DNA of 64,000 nt, taken from Hephaestia caeni (GTDB lineage Bacteria > Pseudomonadota > Alphaproteobacteria > Sphingomonadales > Sphingomonadaceae). The position numbers and the translations under genes are program-made. The DNA is taken from contig NZ_QXDC01000002.1 of assembly GCF_003550065.1 (NCBI RefSeq), positions 1,546,260-1,610,259 of the forward strand, given 5' to 3'. Below, one piece after another: positions 55,327 to 63,852 of the stretch. The notes beneath the pieces are model-generated. The model saw nothing but the letters and a program-made list of their open reading frames with translations. It searched no databases and was not told the origin of the DNA. Each line of letters begins with the position of its first letter. Within the stretch, counting starts at the first letter, position 1.

Positions 55327-55503
55327 ATGCGACCGGTCGCCGTCCCCGCCATCCTTGCCGCCACGCTCAGCGCCGGCGGCGCGACTGCTGCCCCCATGCC
55401 GGCCCACCCGCACCCGACACCTGTGACGACTGTCGAGACAGGCGTCGCTCAAGACTGTCTCGACCTGTTCGACCGGCTGGCGCTGGGTCGCCATATTCGA
55501 TGA
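55327..55503 (+). CDS. Possible small exported peptide, 58 aa
   Basis: The ATG at 55327 follows CAGGAGAGACCTC, a good ribosome site. The product has a signal-peptide-like start (MRPVAVPAILAATLSAGGAT, then AAP) and a short mature part of about 35 residues, Pro/His-rich at first and ending LDLFDRLALGRHIR, with one Cys. No family is recognised. A perfect inverted repeat, GTCGAGACAG with CTGTCTCGAC, lies inside, so the segment could instead be a structured non-coding RNA. Support is limited to the ribosome site and signal. Confidence 0.35.
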   Translation: MRPVAVPAILAATLSAGGATAAPMPAHPHPTPVTTVETGVAQDCLDLFDRLALGRHIR

Positions 55504-55563
55504 ACATTGGGTCACGACAGTAGAACGCGAGTTCAAGCCCTCACCGCCGGTGATCTACGCGCT

Positions 55564-55638
55564 TGGCTGGGGCGGCAGGATTCGAACCTGCGAATGGCGG
55601 CACCAAAAGCCGCTGCCTTACCACTTGGCGACGCCCCA
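55564..55638 (-). tRNA. tRNA-Gln (TTG anticodon)
   Basis: The minus strand reads TGGGGCGTCGCCAAGTGGTA at its 5' end, the anticodon loop is CTTTTGG with anticodon TTG, the T arm contains GGTTCGAATCC, and the acceptor end TGCCGCCCCAGCCA pairs with TGGGGCG. The CCA end is encoded (75 nt in total). It separates the glycan locus from the core genes. Confidence 0.96.
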
Positions 55639-55708
55639 ACGGAGCGGGTGGCTTTAGTCGGATGGCGCCCCGCTGAAAAGGGGGCGCCGCCGCCTTTTTA
55701 CCCGCGCC

Positions 55709-56827
55709 TCAATCCAGCCGCTCGAGCCAGCCGTGCCGATCTTCGGCCACGCCCGTCTGGATGCCGACCAGCGTCTGGCGCAGGCGCTGCGTCGTCTGGC
55801 CGGGGCCGCCGCCGCCGATCGTGAAGTCGCCCTGGCGTGACAGCATTCTGCCGATCGGCGTGACCACCGCCGCGGTGCCGCACGCAAACGCCTCACGCAG
55901 CCGCCCGCTTTCGGCGTCGGCGCGGCATTGGTCGATCGCATAGGGCTCCTCGCGCACCTCGAACCCCAGGTCGCGCGCGATCCGCAAGATCGAGTCACGC
56001 GTGATGCCAGGCAGGATCGTGCCCGTCAGCGGCGGCGTCGCCAGCATGCCGTCGTCGAACACGAAGAAGATGTTCATGCCCCCCAGTTCCTCGATCCAGC
56101 GGCGCTCGGCCGCATCGAGGAACAGCACCTGATCGCACCCCTGCCGAATCGCCTCGGCCTGCGCGACGAGGCTTGAGGCGTAATTGCCGCCGCATTTTGC
56201 CGCCCCGGTGCCGCCCGGCGCGGCGCGGGTGTAATTCTCCGAGATCCACAGCGACACCGCGGGCGCGCCGCCCTTGAAATAGGCGCCGACCGACGAGGCG
56301 ATCACCGCGAAGATATATTCCGCCGAGGGCTTCACGCCGAGGAACACCTCGCTCGCGATCATGAACGGCCGCAGATAGAGCGCGCCGCCGTCGAGCGTGG
56401 GAATCCACTCGCGCTCGGTCTGCACCAGCCGGCGGATCGATTCGAGAAACAACGCCTCGGGCAATTCCGCCATCGCCATCCGCCGTGCCGAATCGCGAAA
56501 GCGCGCGGCGTTGCGTTCGGGCCGGAACAACGCGGTACCGCCATCGGCAAGGCGATACGCCTTGAGCCCTTCGAAAATCTCCTGCGCGTAATGGAGCACC
56601 GCGGTCGCCGTATCGATCGTCAGCGGTTCGCGCGGGCCGATCCGCGCGTCGTGCCAGCCTGCCGCGCTGCTATAACGGATCGTGACCATGTGGTCGGTGA
56701 AAACGCGGCCGAAGCCCGGATCGACGAGAAGCCGTGCGCGCTCATCGGCGTCGACGGGCGACGGATGCGGATCGAAAGTAAAGGCCGGCAACGCCATCGG
56801 CGCGCTCGGTGAGTCGTGTGGCATCAT
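55709..56827 (-). CDS. ilvE: Branched-chain amino acid aminotransferase
   Basis: PLP enzyme for the last step of valine, leucine and isoleucine synthesis and the first of their breakdown. The 372-residue length fits the eukaryote-like group II BCATs. The PLP lysine is Lys211 in TGAAKCGGNYASSL; LHYAQEIFEGLKAYR, LYLRPFMIASE and EELGGMNIFFVFDD are group markers. Two ATGs are adjacent at the start, after GACGAGG. It diverges from a MarR-family gene, which may regulate it. Confidence 0.94.
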   Translation of the reverse strand: MMPHDSPSAPMALPAFTFDPHPSPVDADERARLLVDPGFGRVFTDHMVTIRYSSAAGWHDARIGPREPLTIDTATAVLHYAQEIFEGLKAYRLADGGTALFRPERNAARFRDSARRMAMAELPEALFLESIRRLVQTEREWIPTLDGGALYLRPFMIASEVFLGVKPSAEYIFAVIASSVGAYFKGGAPAVSLWISENYTRAAPGGTGAAKCGGNYASSLVAQAEAIRQGCDQVLFLDAAERRWIEELGGMNIFFVFDDGMLATPPLTGTILPGITRDSILRIARDLGFEVREEPYAIDQCRADAESGRLREAFACGTAAVVTPIGRMLSRQGDFTIGGGGPGQTTQRLRQTLVGIQTGVAEDRHGWLERLD

Positions 56828-56866
56828 CCTCGTCCGGGCATGTTTTTGGGTTGAAGCCTTCTACGG

Positions 56867-57376
56867 ATGGCGGCAAAACCGGTCAACATGGCTGCCCCAA
56901 CCCAGTCCGCCTCGCCGCTCTTCCTGCGCGAGCCCGAAATCCGCCGCGGCATCGAGCTGCTCTATTTCGGCTACAGCCACATGACGCGCTCGATCGATCG
57001 CGGGCTGGCGAATCAGGGGCTCGGCCGCGCCCACCACCGCGCGCTCTATTTCATCGCGCGCCAGCCCGATCTGACGGTGAGCCATCTGCTCGCCTTGCTG
57101 GCGATCACCAAGCAATCGCTCGGGCGCGTGCTCAACGAGCTGACCGAACGCGGGCTGATCGAATCGCGCCCCGGCGAGCGCGATCGCCGCCAGCGGCTGT
57201 TGCGGCTGACAGAGACGGGCGCGGCGCTCGAATCGGAGCTGTTCGAGGCGATCCGCGCCAAGCTGTCGGCAGCCTATGCAAGCGCCGGGCAGAGCGCGGT
57301 CGGCGGCTTCTGGGCGGTCCTCGAAGGCTTGATCCCGGAAAGCGAGAAAGCACGCGTGCAGGCGTTGCGGGAGTAG
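56867..57376 (+). CDS. MarR-family transcriptional regulator
   Basis: A 169-residue winged-helix regulator. Helices before the DNA-binding region are YFGYSHMTRSIDRGLANQGLG; the helix-turn-helix is in LLALLAITKQSLGRVLNELT and the wing in RPGERDRRQRLLRLTETG, with the DxRxxR pattern of the family. It begins 39 bases from the divergent ilvE start, so both promoters overlap. The ligand cannot be read from sequence. Confidence 0.9.
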   Translation: MAAKPVNMAAPTQSASPLFLREPEIRRGIELLYFGYSHMTRSIDRGLANQGLGRAHHRALYFIARQPDLTVSHLLALLAITKQSLGRVLNELTERGLIESRPGERDRRQRLLRLTETGAALESELFEAIRAKLSAAYASAGQSAVGGFWAVLEGLIPESEKARVQALRE

Positions 57377-57395
57377 CTCTCCCCAGAACGGCGAC

Positions 57396-57535
57396 TATCC
57401 CCTTCGGATACGTATTTTCATTCACCACCCCGGCGAAGGCCGGAGTCCAGCATCGGGCGGCGCGCAACTGGGCCCCGGCCTTCGCCGGGGTGGGAAGTAA
57501 GGGGTATTTCGGCGCTTACGTATCCGAAGGGGATA
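57396..57535. mobile_element. Nested perfect inverted-repeat element
   Basis: Outer arms TATCCCCTTCGGATACGTA (57396-57414) and its exact complement (57517-57535) enclose a second perfect 19-bp pair, CCACCCCGGCGAAGGCCGG (57425-57443) with 57475-57493. It has no coding capacity and lies in the 374-base gap after the MarR gene. The remaining 57536-57750 shows nothing recognisable. Confidence 0.7.
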
Positions 57536-57750
57536 AACGCCCAACATTTGTTCGTTTCGCTGTCCCACAACCCCGCACCTGTGCCATGCTGCGCATCGCT
57601 CTTGATACGGTTGATCTTGCACGCGCCGGCGATGTCGCCGGCCGAATGGCCGCGCCCGTGATGACGCGGCATCGGGGAGAGGCAAAGCAGCGGGGACGTA
57701 GTGTAACCTTTGTAACCTTCCACGGGGTTGCGCGTCCGTTTCGGAGGCTG

Positions 57751-58530
57751 TCAGCGCGCCGCCGCGGCAAGTTCCCCATTGCGCTTCTCCGATGCCGCCA
57801 GCGTGGCCTTCATCAGCGCCTTCAGCGCATCGTCGCGGTCGAGCACATTCATCCCCTCGCGCGTCGAGCCGCCGGGGCTGGCGACGCGGTCGGCGAGCGT
57901 CGCGGGGCTGTCGTCGGATCGCGCCGCCAGCTCGGCCGCGCCGTTGACGGTCGCGGTCGCGAGGCGAAGCGCCTGGTCCCGCGGCAGGCCCAGTGCCGCA
58001 CCCGCCTCGGCAAGCGCATCGATGAAGCGATAGACGAAGCCTGGTCCGCAACCCGACAATGCCGTCACCGCGTCGAACTGATCTTCGCGCGCGATCCACT
58101 CGACCAGGCCGAGCGACGCCATCAGCGCCGTCGTTTGACGGCCCGGCGTGCTTTCGGGATCGACACCGTGGAGTGCGACCACGCCCTTGCCCAGCCCGAC
58201 CGGCAGATTGGGCATCACGCGCACGATCGCCCCCGCTTCGTATCGCTTCGCCAACGCCGCCACCTCGACGCCCGCCAGGATCGACAGCAGCAGCGGCACG
58301 CCCTTGATGCGCGGCGCGATCGTCGCCGCGACCTCGTCGAGCTTCTGCGGCTTGACGCCCAGCATCAGCGCGTCGGGCAGACCATCGGCGGGTGGCGCCG
58401 TCAGGTGGCGAACGCCTGCGGGCACGCCGCGCGGGCTCGGCTTGATCACGGTGACGCCGGCCGGATCGACCGCGCCGCTCGCCACCCATTGGCGCAGCAT
58501 CGCGCCTGCCATGTTGCCGCACCCGATCAA
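57751..58530 (-). CDS. proC: Pyrroline-5-carboxylate reductase
   Basis: Last step of proline synthesis, NAD(P)H-dependent. LIGCGNMAGAMLRQW is the start of the Rossmann fold; VTALSGCGPGFVYRFIDALAEA and LADRVASPGGSTREGM are the C-terminal family signatures. The coordinates use the only canonical start seen (TTG at 58530), which leaves just two residues before the glycine motif. The frame is open to a CTG at 58560 that overlaps the stop of the preceding gene (CTGA) and follows AGGGAGAAG; this would restore the first beta strand (LITEVPASIWLIGCG) and is probably the true start. Confidence 0.92.
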   Translation of the reverse strand: MIGCGNMAGAMLRQWVASGAVDPAGVTVIKPSPRGVPAGVRHLTAPPADGLPDALMLGVKPQKLDEVAATIAPRIKGVPLLLSILAGVEVAALAKRYEAGAIVRVMPNLPVGLGKGVVALHGVDPESTPGRQTTALMASLGLVEWIAREDQFDAVTALSGCGPGFVYRFIDALAEAGAALGLPRDQALRLATATVNGAAELAARSDDSPATLADRVASPGGSTREGMNVLDRDDALKALMKATLAASEKRNGELAAAAR

Positions 58531-58556
58531 CCAGATGCTCGCAGGAACCTCGGTGA

Positions 58557-59063
58557 TCAGGCTTCTCCCTGGGTCTCGATCAGCGCCGCCGCGATCGCCT
58601 CACGCGGGGTCTTGCCGCCCCACAGCACGAACTGGAACACCGGATAGAAGCGCTCACACTCGTCGATCGCCGATTCGATCAGCAGCTCGGCGGCGGCCAG
58701 TGACAGCGTGCCCTCCTCGGCGCCGTCGACCAGCGCGGCGTGGCGATAGAGCAGGATCCCGCTCGACGACCACAATTCGAAATGGCCGATCCAGAGCTGC
58801 TCGTTGACGAGACCGATCGCCTCGTACAGCGCCGCGCGGCGATCGTCGGGCACGCGGATGTCGGGAAAGGCGAGGAACTGGAGGACGCTGTCCTCCTCGC
58901 GCCAGAGCGCGCGCAGCTCGTACTGCGTCCAGCTCCCCTTGACCTCGACGATGATCTCTTCGTCCTGGCGCTCGTACGACCAGCCGTGCGCCGCGACATA
59001 GCTTTCGAGCATGTCGATCGGCGCGGCCACGTCGTCGCGTTCGAAATCGCTCTCGTCCAGCAT
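58557..59063 (-). CDS. YbjN-domain protein
   Basis: A 168-residue protein of the YbjN family (type III secretion chaperone-like fold). The markers are PIDMLESYVAAHGWSYER, VEVKGSWTQYELRALWREED, QLWIGHFELWSSSGILLYRH and FYPVFQFVLWGGKTP. Family members are linked to stress and motility in enterobacteria, but their molecular role is unknown. The start at 59063 has GGAGG upstream. It sits directly before proC and is probably co-transcribed, an arrangement common in alphaproteobacteria. Confidence 0.88.
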   Translation of the reverse strand: MLDESDFERDDVAAPIDMLESYVAAHGWSYERQDEEIIVEVKGSWTQYELRALWREEDSVLQFLAFPDIRVPDDRRAALYEAIGLVNEQLWIGHFELWSSSGILLYRHAALVDGAEEGTLSLAAAELLIESAIDECERFYPVFQFVLWGGKTPREAIAAALIETQGEA

Positions 59064-59160
59064 CAATCGGCCTCCTTCGGCCAAGCGTGCCAAGCGGCGG
59101 CGCGGGCTTCAACCCGGCAAAGCGCGTCGGATCGAATATTCCTGTGGAAAGTGATGGGGC

Positions 59161-59448
59161 TCAAACCTTCTTGCGCGGCGTGCGGGGGGCGGCCTTCTTG
59201 GGCGCGGCGTCGCCGGCTTCGAGCGCGTCGAGCCGCGCCTTGAGCGCATCGGCCTCGTCGCGCGCGGCGGCGGCCATCGCCTTCACCGCCTCGAATTCCT
59301 CGCGACTGACGAAATCGAGCCCGCCGATCCATTCCTTGGCACGCGCGCGCATTCCGGCCTCGGCCTCGCGCCCCATGCCTGCGAAGGTGCCCGCGGCGCC
59401 GTTCACGAACTTGGCGAAATCATCGAATATCTTGTTGTCGGCCTGCAT
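59161..59448 (-). CDS. UbiK/BMFP-family accessory protein
   Basis: A 95-residue protein: an amphipathic helix (DNKIFDDFAKFVNGAAGTFAG), then a coiled-coil region with the marker FVSREEFEAVKAMAAAARDE, and a Lys/Arg/Pro-rich tail. The family has membrane-fusogenic activity, and UbiK assists ubiquinone synthesis in E. coli. Whether this protein does so is inferred from the family only. It lies between tspO and the YbjN-like gene in one direction. Confidence 0.88.
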   Translation of the reverse strand: MQADNKIFDDFAKFVNGAAGTFAGMGREAEAGMRARAKEWIGGLDFVSREEFEAVKAMAAAARDEADALKARLDALEAGDAAPKKAAPRTPRKKV

Positions 59449-59481
59449 GATGTTTCCTTACTCGTCGCCGCACAGCAGCCA

Positions 59482-60036
59482 TCAAAGCTCGATCTGGGTG
59501 GTCGACGACGGCGACACAAGGGTCTCGGCATTGGGGTTGAGCCGGTGGATACCGAACGTGAGCATCCCGGCGAAACAAATCCAGGCGAGATAGGGCACCA
59601 TCAGCCACGCCGCAGTGCGCCGGATGCGCCCGAACATCAGCGTCGCCGCGATCGCCAACACGATCATCGCCGCGATGATCGCCAGCGCGAGCACCACCCG
59701 GTGCGCCCCGAAGAAAACCGGCGTCCAGGCGAGGCTGAGCACGAACTGGGCGACGAACAGCGCGATCGCCAATCCCCGCCCCCGCGCGCGCCGCGCATGC
59801 AGGATGATCGCCAGCGCAACGCCTTCGAGCAGGTAGAGGATCGTCCACGCGACCGGAAACATCCAATCAGGCGGGGTCATCGACGGCTTGGCAAGCGCGG
59901 CATACCATCCGTTTTCCGAACCGCTCGGCACCAGCCTTCCTGAGAGGAAGCCGAGGAACAGCACCAGCGGCACCGTCACCACCGCCCAGCGCAGGAACGA
60001 CAGGCGCAATTGGGCTCGGGACGCGATCTCGGTCAT
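59482..60036 (-). CDS. tspO: TspO/MBR-family membrane protein
   Basis: A 184-residue protein with five membrane helices of the tryptophan-rich sensory/translocator family. The markers are WYAALAKPSMTPPDWMFPVAWTI (in two overlapping blocks), LLEGVALAI, FVLSLAWTPVFFG and WLMVPYLAWICFA. Relatives bind porphyrins and respond to oxygen or light in alphaproteobacteria. I chose the ATG at 60036; an in-frame extension to 60222 lacks similarity and a signal. Confidence 0.88.
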   Translation of the reverse strand: MTEIASRAQLRLSFLRWAVVTVPLVLFLGFLSGRLVPSGSENGWYAALAKPSMTPPDWMFPVAWTILYLLEGVALAIILHARRARGRGLAIALFVAQFVLSLAWTPVFFGAHRVVLALAIIAAMIVLAIAATLMFGRIRRTAAWLMVPYLAWICFAGMLTFGIHRLNPNAETLVSPSSTTQIEL

Positions 60037-60122
60037 GCACGTTCTTTCGGTTCGTCGGGGCCCAGCCCCGTTTCGGCGCCGTGCGCTTACACCGAAACCG
60101 TGCGGCGCGAAAACCCACCCCT

Positions 60123-60854
60123 TCAGCGGGATGCCGCGAGCAGGAACTCGATATTGCCTTCCGGTCCCGTAATGGGACTTCGCGTCACCCCCTCGATGCG
60201 CCACCCCTGCCCGGCAAACCACGCGGCCACCTCATCGCAGACGCGCGTATGGATCGCGGGATCGCGCACCACCCCGCCCTTGCCGACCTCGCCGCGCCCC
60301 GCTTCGAACTGCGGCTTGACCAGCACCATCGCCCGCGCGCGGTCGCGCGCAAAGCCGAGCGGCACCTCCAGCACCTTGGCGAGCCCGATAAAGCTCGCAT
60401 CGCACACGATCAGGTCGACGGGTTCGGGAATATGGGCCGGCGTCAGGATGCGCGCGCTGGTCTGTTCGTGGACGATGACGCGGTCGTCCTGCCGCAGCTT
60501 CCACGCGAGCTGGTTGGTGCCGCTGTCGACCGCATAGACGCGCGCCGCACCGCGACTGAGCAGCACGTCGGTGAACCCCCCGGTCGACGACCCGACATCG
60601 ATCGCAACCGCGCCCGTGACATCCCAACCGAAATGGTCGAGCCCGTGCGCGAGCTTGATTCCCCCGCGCGACACCCACGGATGATCGCGCCCGCGCACCT
60701 CGATCGCCGCATCGGCCGCGACCTGCTGCCCCGCCTTCTCGATCTTGCGCTCGCCGGCGAACACCAGCCCCGCCATCACCAACGCCTGCGCCCGCGTCCG
60801 CGATTCGGCGAGCCCGCGATCGACGAGCAGTTGATCGATGCGATTTTTGGCCAA
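60123..60854 (-). CDS. tlyA: TlyA-family rRNA methyltransferase
   Basis: A 243-residue protein with an S4 RNA-binding domain (RIDQLLVDRGLAESRTRAQA, residues 4-23) and an FtsJ-like methyltransferase domain (VAIDVGSSTGGFTDVLL; DLIVCDASFIGL; VLVKPQFEAGRGEVGKGG). TlyA enzymes 2'-O-methylate rRNA; some were described as haemolysins. I chose the TTG at 60854 because GAAGGGG lies upstream and it begins at the S4 domain; longer frames lack similarity. Confidence 0.9.
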   Translation of the reverse strand: MAKNRIDQLLVDRGLAESRTRAQALVMAGLVFAGERKIEKAGQQVAADAAIEVRGRDHPWVSRGGIKLAHGLDHFGWDVTGAVAIDVGSSTGGFTDVLLSRGAARVYAVDSGTNQLAWKLRQDDRVIVHEQTSARILTPAHIPEPVDLIVCDASFIGLAKVLEVPLGFARDRARAMVLVKPQFEAGRGEVGKGGVVRDPAIHTRVCDEVAAWFAGQGWRIEGVTRSPITGPEGNIEFLLAASR

Positions 60855-60967
60855 AATCCGACAGCCCCTTCTTCGGGAAACGACAGCACGCCTCCCTGTA
60901 TATCGGCTGCGCGGAATGCACCAACAGCTTGCACCCGCGATGGGGCGCACCGCGTCGCGGTGCCCGC

Positions 60968-60996
60968 TTGACGATTGCATATATTTCCTATCTAAT
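60968..60996 (+). promoter_or_regulatory. Candidate sigma-70 promoter of the serine-hydrolase gene
   Basis: TTGACG (60968-60973), a 17-base spacer and TCTAAT (60991-60996) match the -35/-10 consensus at ten of twelve positions in an AT-rich island. It is 85 bases upstream of the start at 61082. CTAATTAG at its end is palindromic. Confidence 0.5.
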
Positions 60997-61081
60997 TAGT
61001 AGGAATTAATATCTGGCCTCGCGAGGGCGCAGCGGCGACGATTCCATGTGGGGGCGACGATTCGCAGCAAGGGAGCCACTC

Positions 61082-61747
61082 ATGGCCAATTTCTCCCCGA
61101 TCGACGAACGATACCCGGTTGTGCTCACGGTGCCGGGCCTCGGCGGATCAGGCCCGTCGCATTGGCAAACGCTTTGGGAAGACGCGCGGCTGGATACGCA
61201 CCGCGCCGAACTCGGCATGTGGGATCGGCCGCATCGCAACGTCTGGGTCACAAAGCTCGATCAGGCGATCCGCGCCGCGGGCGCGCCGGTCGTGCTGGCG
61301 GCGCACAGCCTGGGATGCCTCGCCGTCGCCTGGTGGGCGAGGCTCGCCGGCCAATCGCAAGGCTGGCCGGTCACCGGCGCCTTGCTGGTTGCGCCGGCCG
61401 ACGTCGATCGCACCGATGCCCACTCGCCTCTGCGCGCCTTCCGCCCCTCGCCGCTCGAACCGTTGCCGTTCGCCTCCATCATGGTCGCGAGCGAGGACGA
61501 TCCGTGGGTCTCGCTCAACCACGCGCGCACCCTCGCCGATGGATGGGGCAGCCACCTGGTCGAGATCGGTATGCACGGGCACATCAACGCGGACAGCGGG
61601 CTCGGCTGGTGGGCCGAGGGGCAGGCACTGCTCGAACGCGTGATCGACGCGGCCCCGCGCCGTCCGGCACGCGCGAGCGGATTTGCGAATGCGAAGCCGC
61701 CGCCTCCGGCCCGTTCCCGCGCCTCCCGACGGTGCCCGCCAGCCTGA
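61082..61747 (+). CDS. RBBP9/YdeN-family alpha/beta serine hydrolase
   Basis: A 221-residue hydrolase. LTVPGLGGSGPSHWQTLWE is the family start; the nucleophile is Ser76 in AAHSLGC, with Asp139 or Asp140 (VASEDDPW) and His167 (MHGHINADSG) as the other triad members. Relatives hydrolyse small esters but the natural substrate is unknown. The last 25 residues are a Pro/Arg-rich tail outside the fold. An AAGGGAG ribosome site decides the ATG at 61082 over one twelve codons upstream. It converges with dxs, 16 bases apart. Confidence 0.88.
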   Translation: MANFSPIDERYPVVLTVPGLGGSGPSHWQTLWEDARLDTHRAELGMWDRPHRNVWVTKLDQAIRAAGAPVVLAAHSLGCLAVAWWARLAGQSQGWPVTGALLVAPADVDRTDAHSPLRAFRPSPLEPLPFASIMVASEDDPWVSLNHARTLADGWGSHLVEIGMHGHINADSGLGWWAEGQALLERVIDAAPRRPARASGFANAKPPPPARSRASRRCPPA

Positions 61748-61763
61748 TACCCGCGCGAATCGT

Positions 61764-63683
61764 TCAGGCGCGCGCGCCGACCGCCGTCACGTTATGCCGC
61801 AGCGCCGCCAGCACCGTCGCGACGATGTGATCGGCGTCCAGCCCCGCGTCCGCATATTGCTTCTCGGGCTTGTCCTGATCCTGGAAGCGATCGGGGAGCC
61901 GCATCGTGCGCAGCTTGAGCCCCGCGTCGATCAGCCCTTCGTCGCTGGCATAGGTGAGGACATGCGCGCCGAGCCCCCCCACCGCGGCCTCCTCGATCGT
62001 CACCGCCACCTCGTGCGTGGTCAGCAACTTGCGGATCAGCGCCTGATCGAGCGGCTTGGCGAAGCGCAGGTCGGCAACGGTCGTCGACAACCCCTTGGCG
62101 TCGAGCACGTCGGCCGCCTTGATCGCCTCGGCGAGCCGCGTACCGAGCGACAGGATCGCCACCTTCTTGCCCTCGCGCACGATCCGCCCCTTGCCGATCG
62201 CGAGCAATTGCGGCGTCTCGGGCAGCGTCACGCCCACCCCGCTGCCGCGCGGATAGCGCACCGCGATCGGCCCGCTGTCATGCTCGGCGGCGGTATAGGT
62301 CATGTGGACAAGTTCGGCCTCGTCGGCGGCCGCCATCACCACGAAATTGGGGAGCGTCGCCAGATAGGTGACGTCGAAGCTGCCCGCGTGCGTCGCACCA
62401 TCGGCGCCGACCAGCCCGGCGCGGTCGATCGCGAACCGCACCGGCAGATTCTGGATCGCGACGTCGTGGACGACCTGATCATAGGCGCGCTGGAGGAAGG
62501 TCGAATAGATCGCGCAGAACGGCCGCATCCCCTGCGCGGCCAGCCCCGCGGCGAAGGTCACCGCGTGCTGCTCGGCGATCCCGACGTCAAACGCGCGATC
62601 GGGGTGCGCCTTCGCGAACTTGTCGACGCCGGTGCCTGAGGGCATCGCCGCGGTGATCGCGCAGATCCGCGCATCGGTCTCCGCAAGCTTCGCCAGCGTC
62701 TCGCCAAAGACGTTCTGGTAAGAAGGCGGCCCTGGCGGCGCCTTGGCCTGCGCGCCGGTGATGACGTCGAAGCGCTGGACGCCGTGATATTTGTCCGCCG
62801 CATTCTCGGCCGGGGCATAGCCCTTGCCCTTCTTGGTCACGACATGGACGAGGATTGGCCCTTCCTCGGTGTCGCGCACATTCTCCAGCACCGGGATCAG
62901 GTGGTCGAGATTGTGGCCGTCGATCGGGCCGACATAATAAAAGCCCAGTTCCTCGAACAGCGTGCCGCCGGTCACCATCCCGCGCGTATATTCCTCGGCC
63001 TTGCCGAGCGACTGGTACACGCGGCGCGACACTTTCTTGGCGACGCGGCTCGCGAGGCTGCGCAGCCCCAGATATTCGGACGACGAGATCAGCCGCGCGA
63101 GATAGGCCGACAAGCCCCCCACCGGCGGCGCGATCGACATGTCGTTGTCGTTGAGAATGACGATCAGCCGGTTGCCCGCCTGCTCGGCATTGTTCATCGC
63201 CTCATAGGCCATGCCCGCCGACATCGCGCCGTCGCCGATAACGGCGATCGCCTTGCCCGGCCGGTCGGCGAGCTTGTTCGCCACCGCGAAGCCCAGCGCC
63301 GCCGAGATCGAGGTCGACGAATGCGCCGCGCCGAACGGGTCGTACTCGCTCTCGCTGCGCTTGGTGAAGCCAGACAGCCCCCCGCCCTGCCTCAGCGTGC
63401 GGATGCGGTCGCGCCGCCCGGTCAGGATCTTGTGCGGATAGCATTGGTGGCCGACGTCCCAGACCAGCCGGTCGCGCGGGGTATCGAAGACGTAATGGAT
63501 CGCCACCGTCAGCTCGACCACGCCCAGCCCCGAGCCGAGATGTCCGCCCGTCGCGCCAACGGCAGAGATCGTCTCGGCGCGCAGTTCGTCGGCGAGCTGC
63601 CGGAGCTGGCCGGGCTTCAACCCACGCAAATCCGCGGGCGTCGATACCGTATCGAGCAACGGCGTTTCGGGAAGATCGGTCAT
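61764..63683 (-). CDS. dxs: 1-deoxy-D-xylulose-5-phosphate synthase
   Basis: Thiamine-diphosphate enzyme joining pyruvate and glyceraldehyde 3-phosphate, the first step of the MEP isoprenoid pathway. The 639-residue length is normal. [19 protein letters not shown] contains the catalytic His region, [18 protein letters not shown] the TPP/Mg site, and [18 protein letters not shown] the pyrimidine-domain signature. In sphingomonads it feeds carotenoid and ubiquinone synthesis. An inverted-repeat element lies just upstream of its start. Confidence 0.96.
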   Translation of the reverse strand: MTDLPETPLLDTVSTPADLRGLKPGQLRQLADELRAETISAVGATGGHLGSGLGVVELTVAIHYVFDTPRDRLVWDVGHQCYPHKILTGRRDRIRTLRQGGGLSGFTKRSESEYDPFGAAHSSTSISAALGFAVANKLADRPGKAIAVIGDGAMSAGMAYEAMNNAEQAGNRLIVILNDNDMSIAPPVGGLSAYLARLISSSEYLGLRSLASRVAKKVSRRVYQSLGKAEEYTRGMVTGGTLFEELGFYYVGPIDGHNLDHLIPVLENVRDTEEGPILVHVVTKKGKGYAPAENAADKYHGVQRFDVITGAQAKAPPGPPSYQNVFGETLAKLAETDARICAITAAMPSGTGVDKFAKAHPDRAFDVGIAEQHAVTFAAGLAAQGMRPFCAIYSTFLQRAYDQVVHDVAIQNLPVRFAIDRAGLVGADGATHAGSFDVTYLATLPNFVVMAAADEAELVHMTYTAAEHDSGPIAVRYPRGSGVGVTLPETPQLLAIGKGRIVREGKKVAILSLGTRLAEAIKAADVLDAKGLSTTVADLRFAKPLDQALIRKLLTTHEVAVTIEEAAVGGLGAHVLTYASDEGLIDAGLKLRTMRLPDRFQDQDKPEKQYADAGLDADHIVATVLAALRHNVTAVGARA

Positions 63684-63692
63684 TATGAGGCG

Positions 63693-63770
63693 TCTAGGGT
63701 CCGTACTCGATTAGAACAAGGATCGACCGCGAAGCGGCGGGCCGATTTCCAATCGAGTGCGGACCCTAGA
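63693..63770. repeat. Short inverted-repeat element upstream of dxs
   Basis: TCTAGGGTCCGTACTCGATT (63693-63712) pairs with AATCGAGTGCGGACCCTAGA (63751-63770) at 19 of 20 positions around a 38-base centre. It is only 10 bases from the dxs start, so it may affect dxs expression. Confidence 0.65.
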
Positions 63771-63852
63771 CCAGTCGGCACATGGTGTCGATTGCGACGA
63801 GATCGGTGCACCGCTTCTTGACCGCCGCTGCATCGCGACGGAAAGCGGCTTC

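Noticed and set aside
55564..55638. tRNA-Gln at the edge of the glycan locus as an integration site of a genomic island
   Set aside because: No integrase, and I saw no repeated tRNA 3' end near 18 kb or elsewhere in the window. The boundary position alone is not evidence of insertion.
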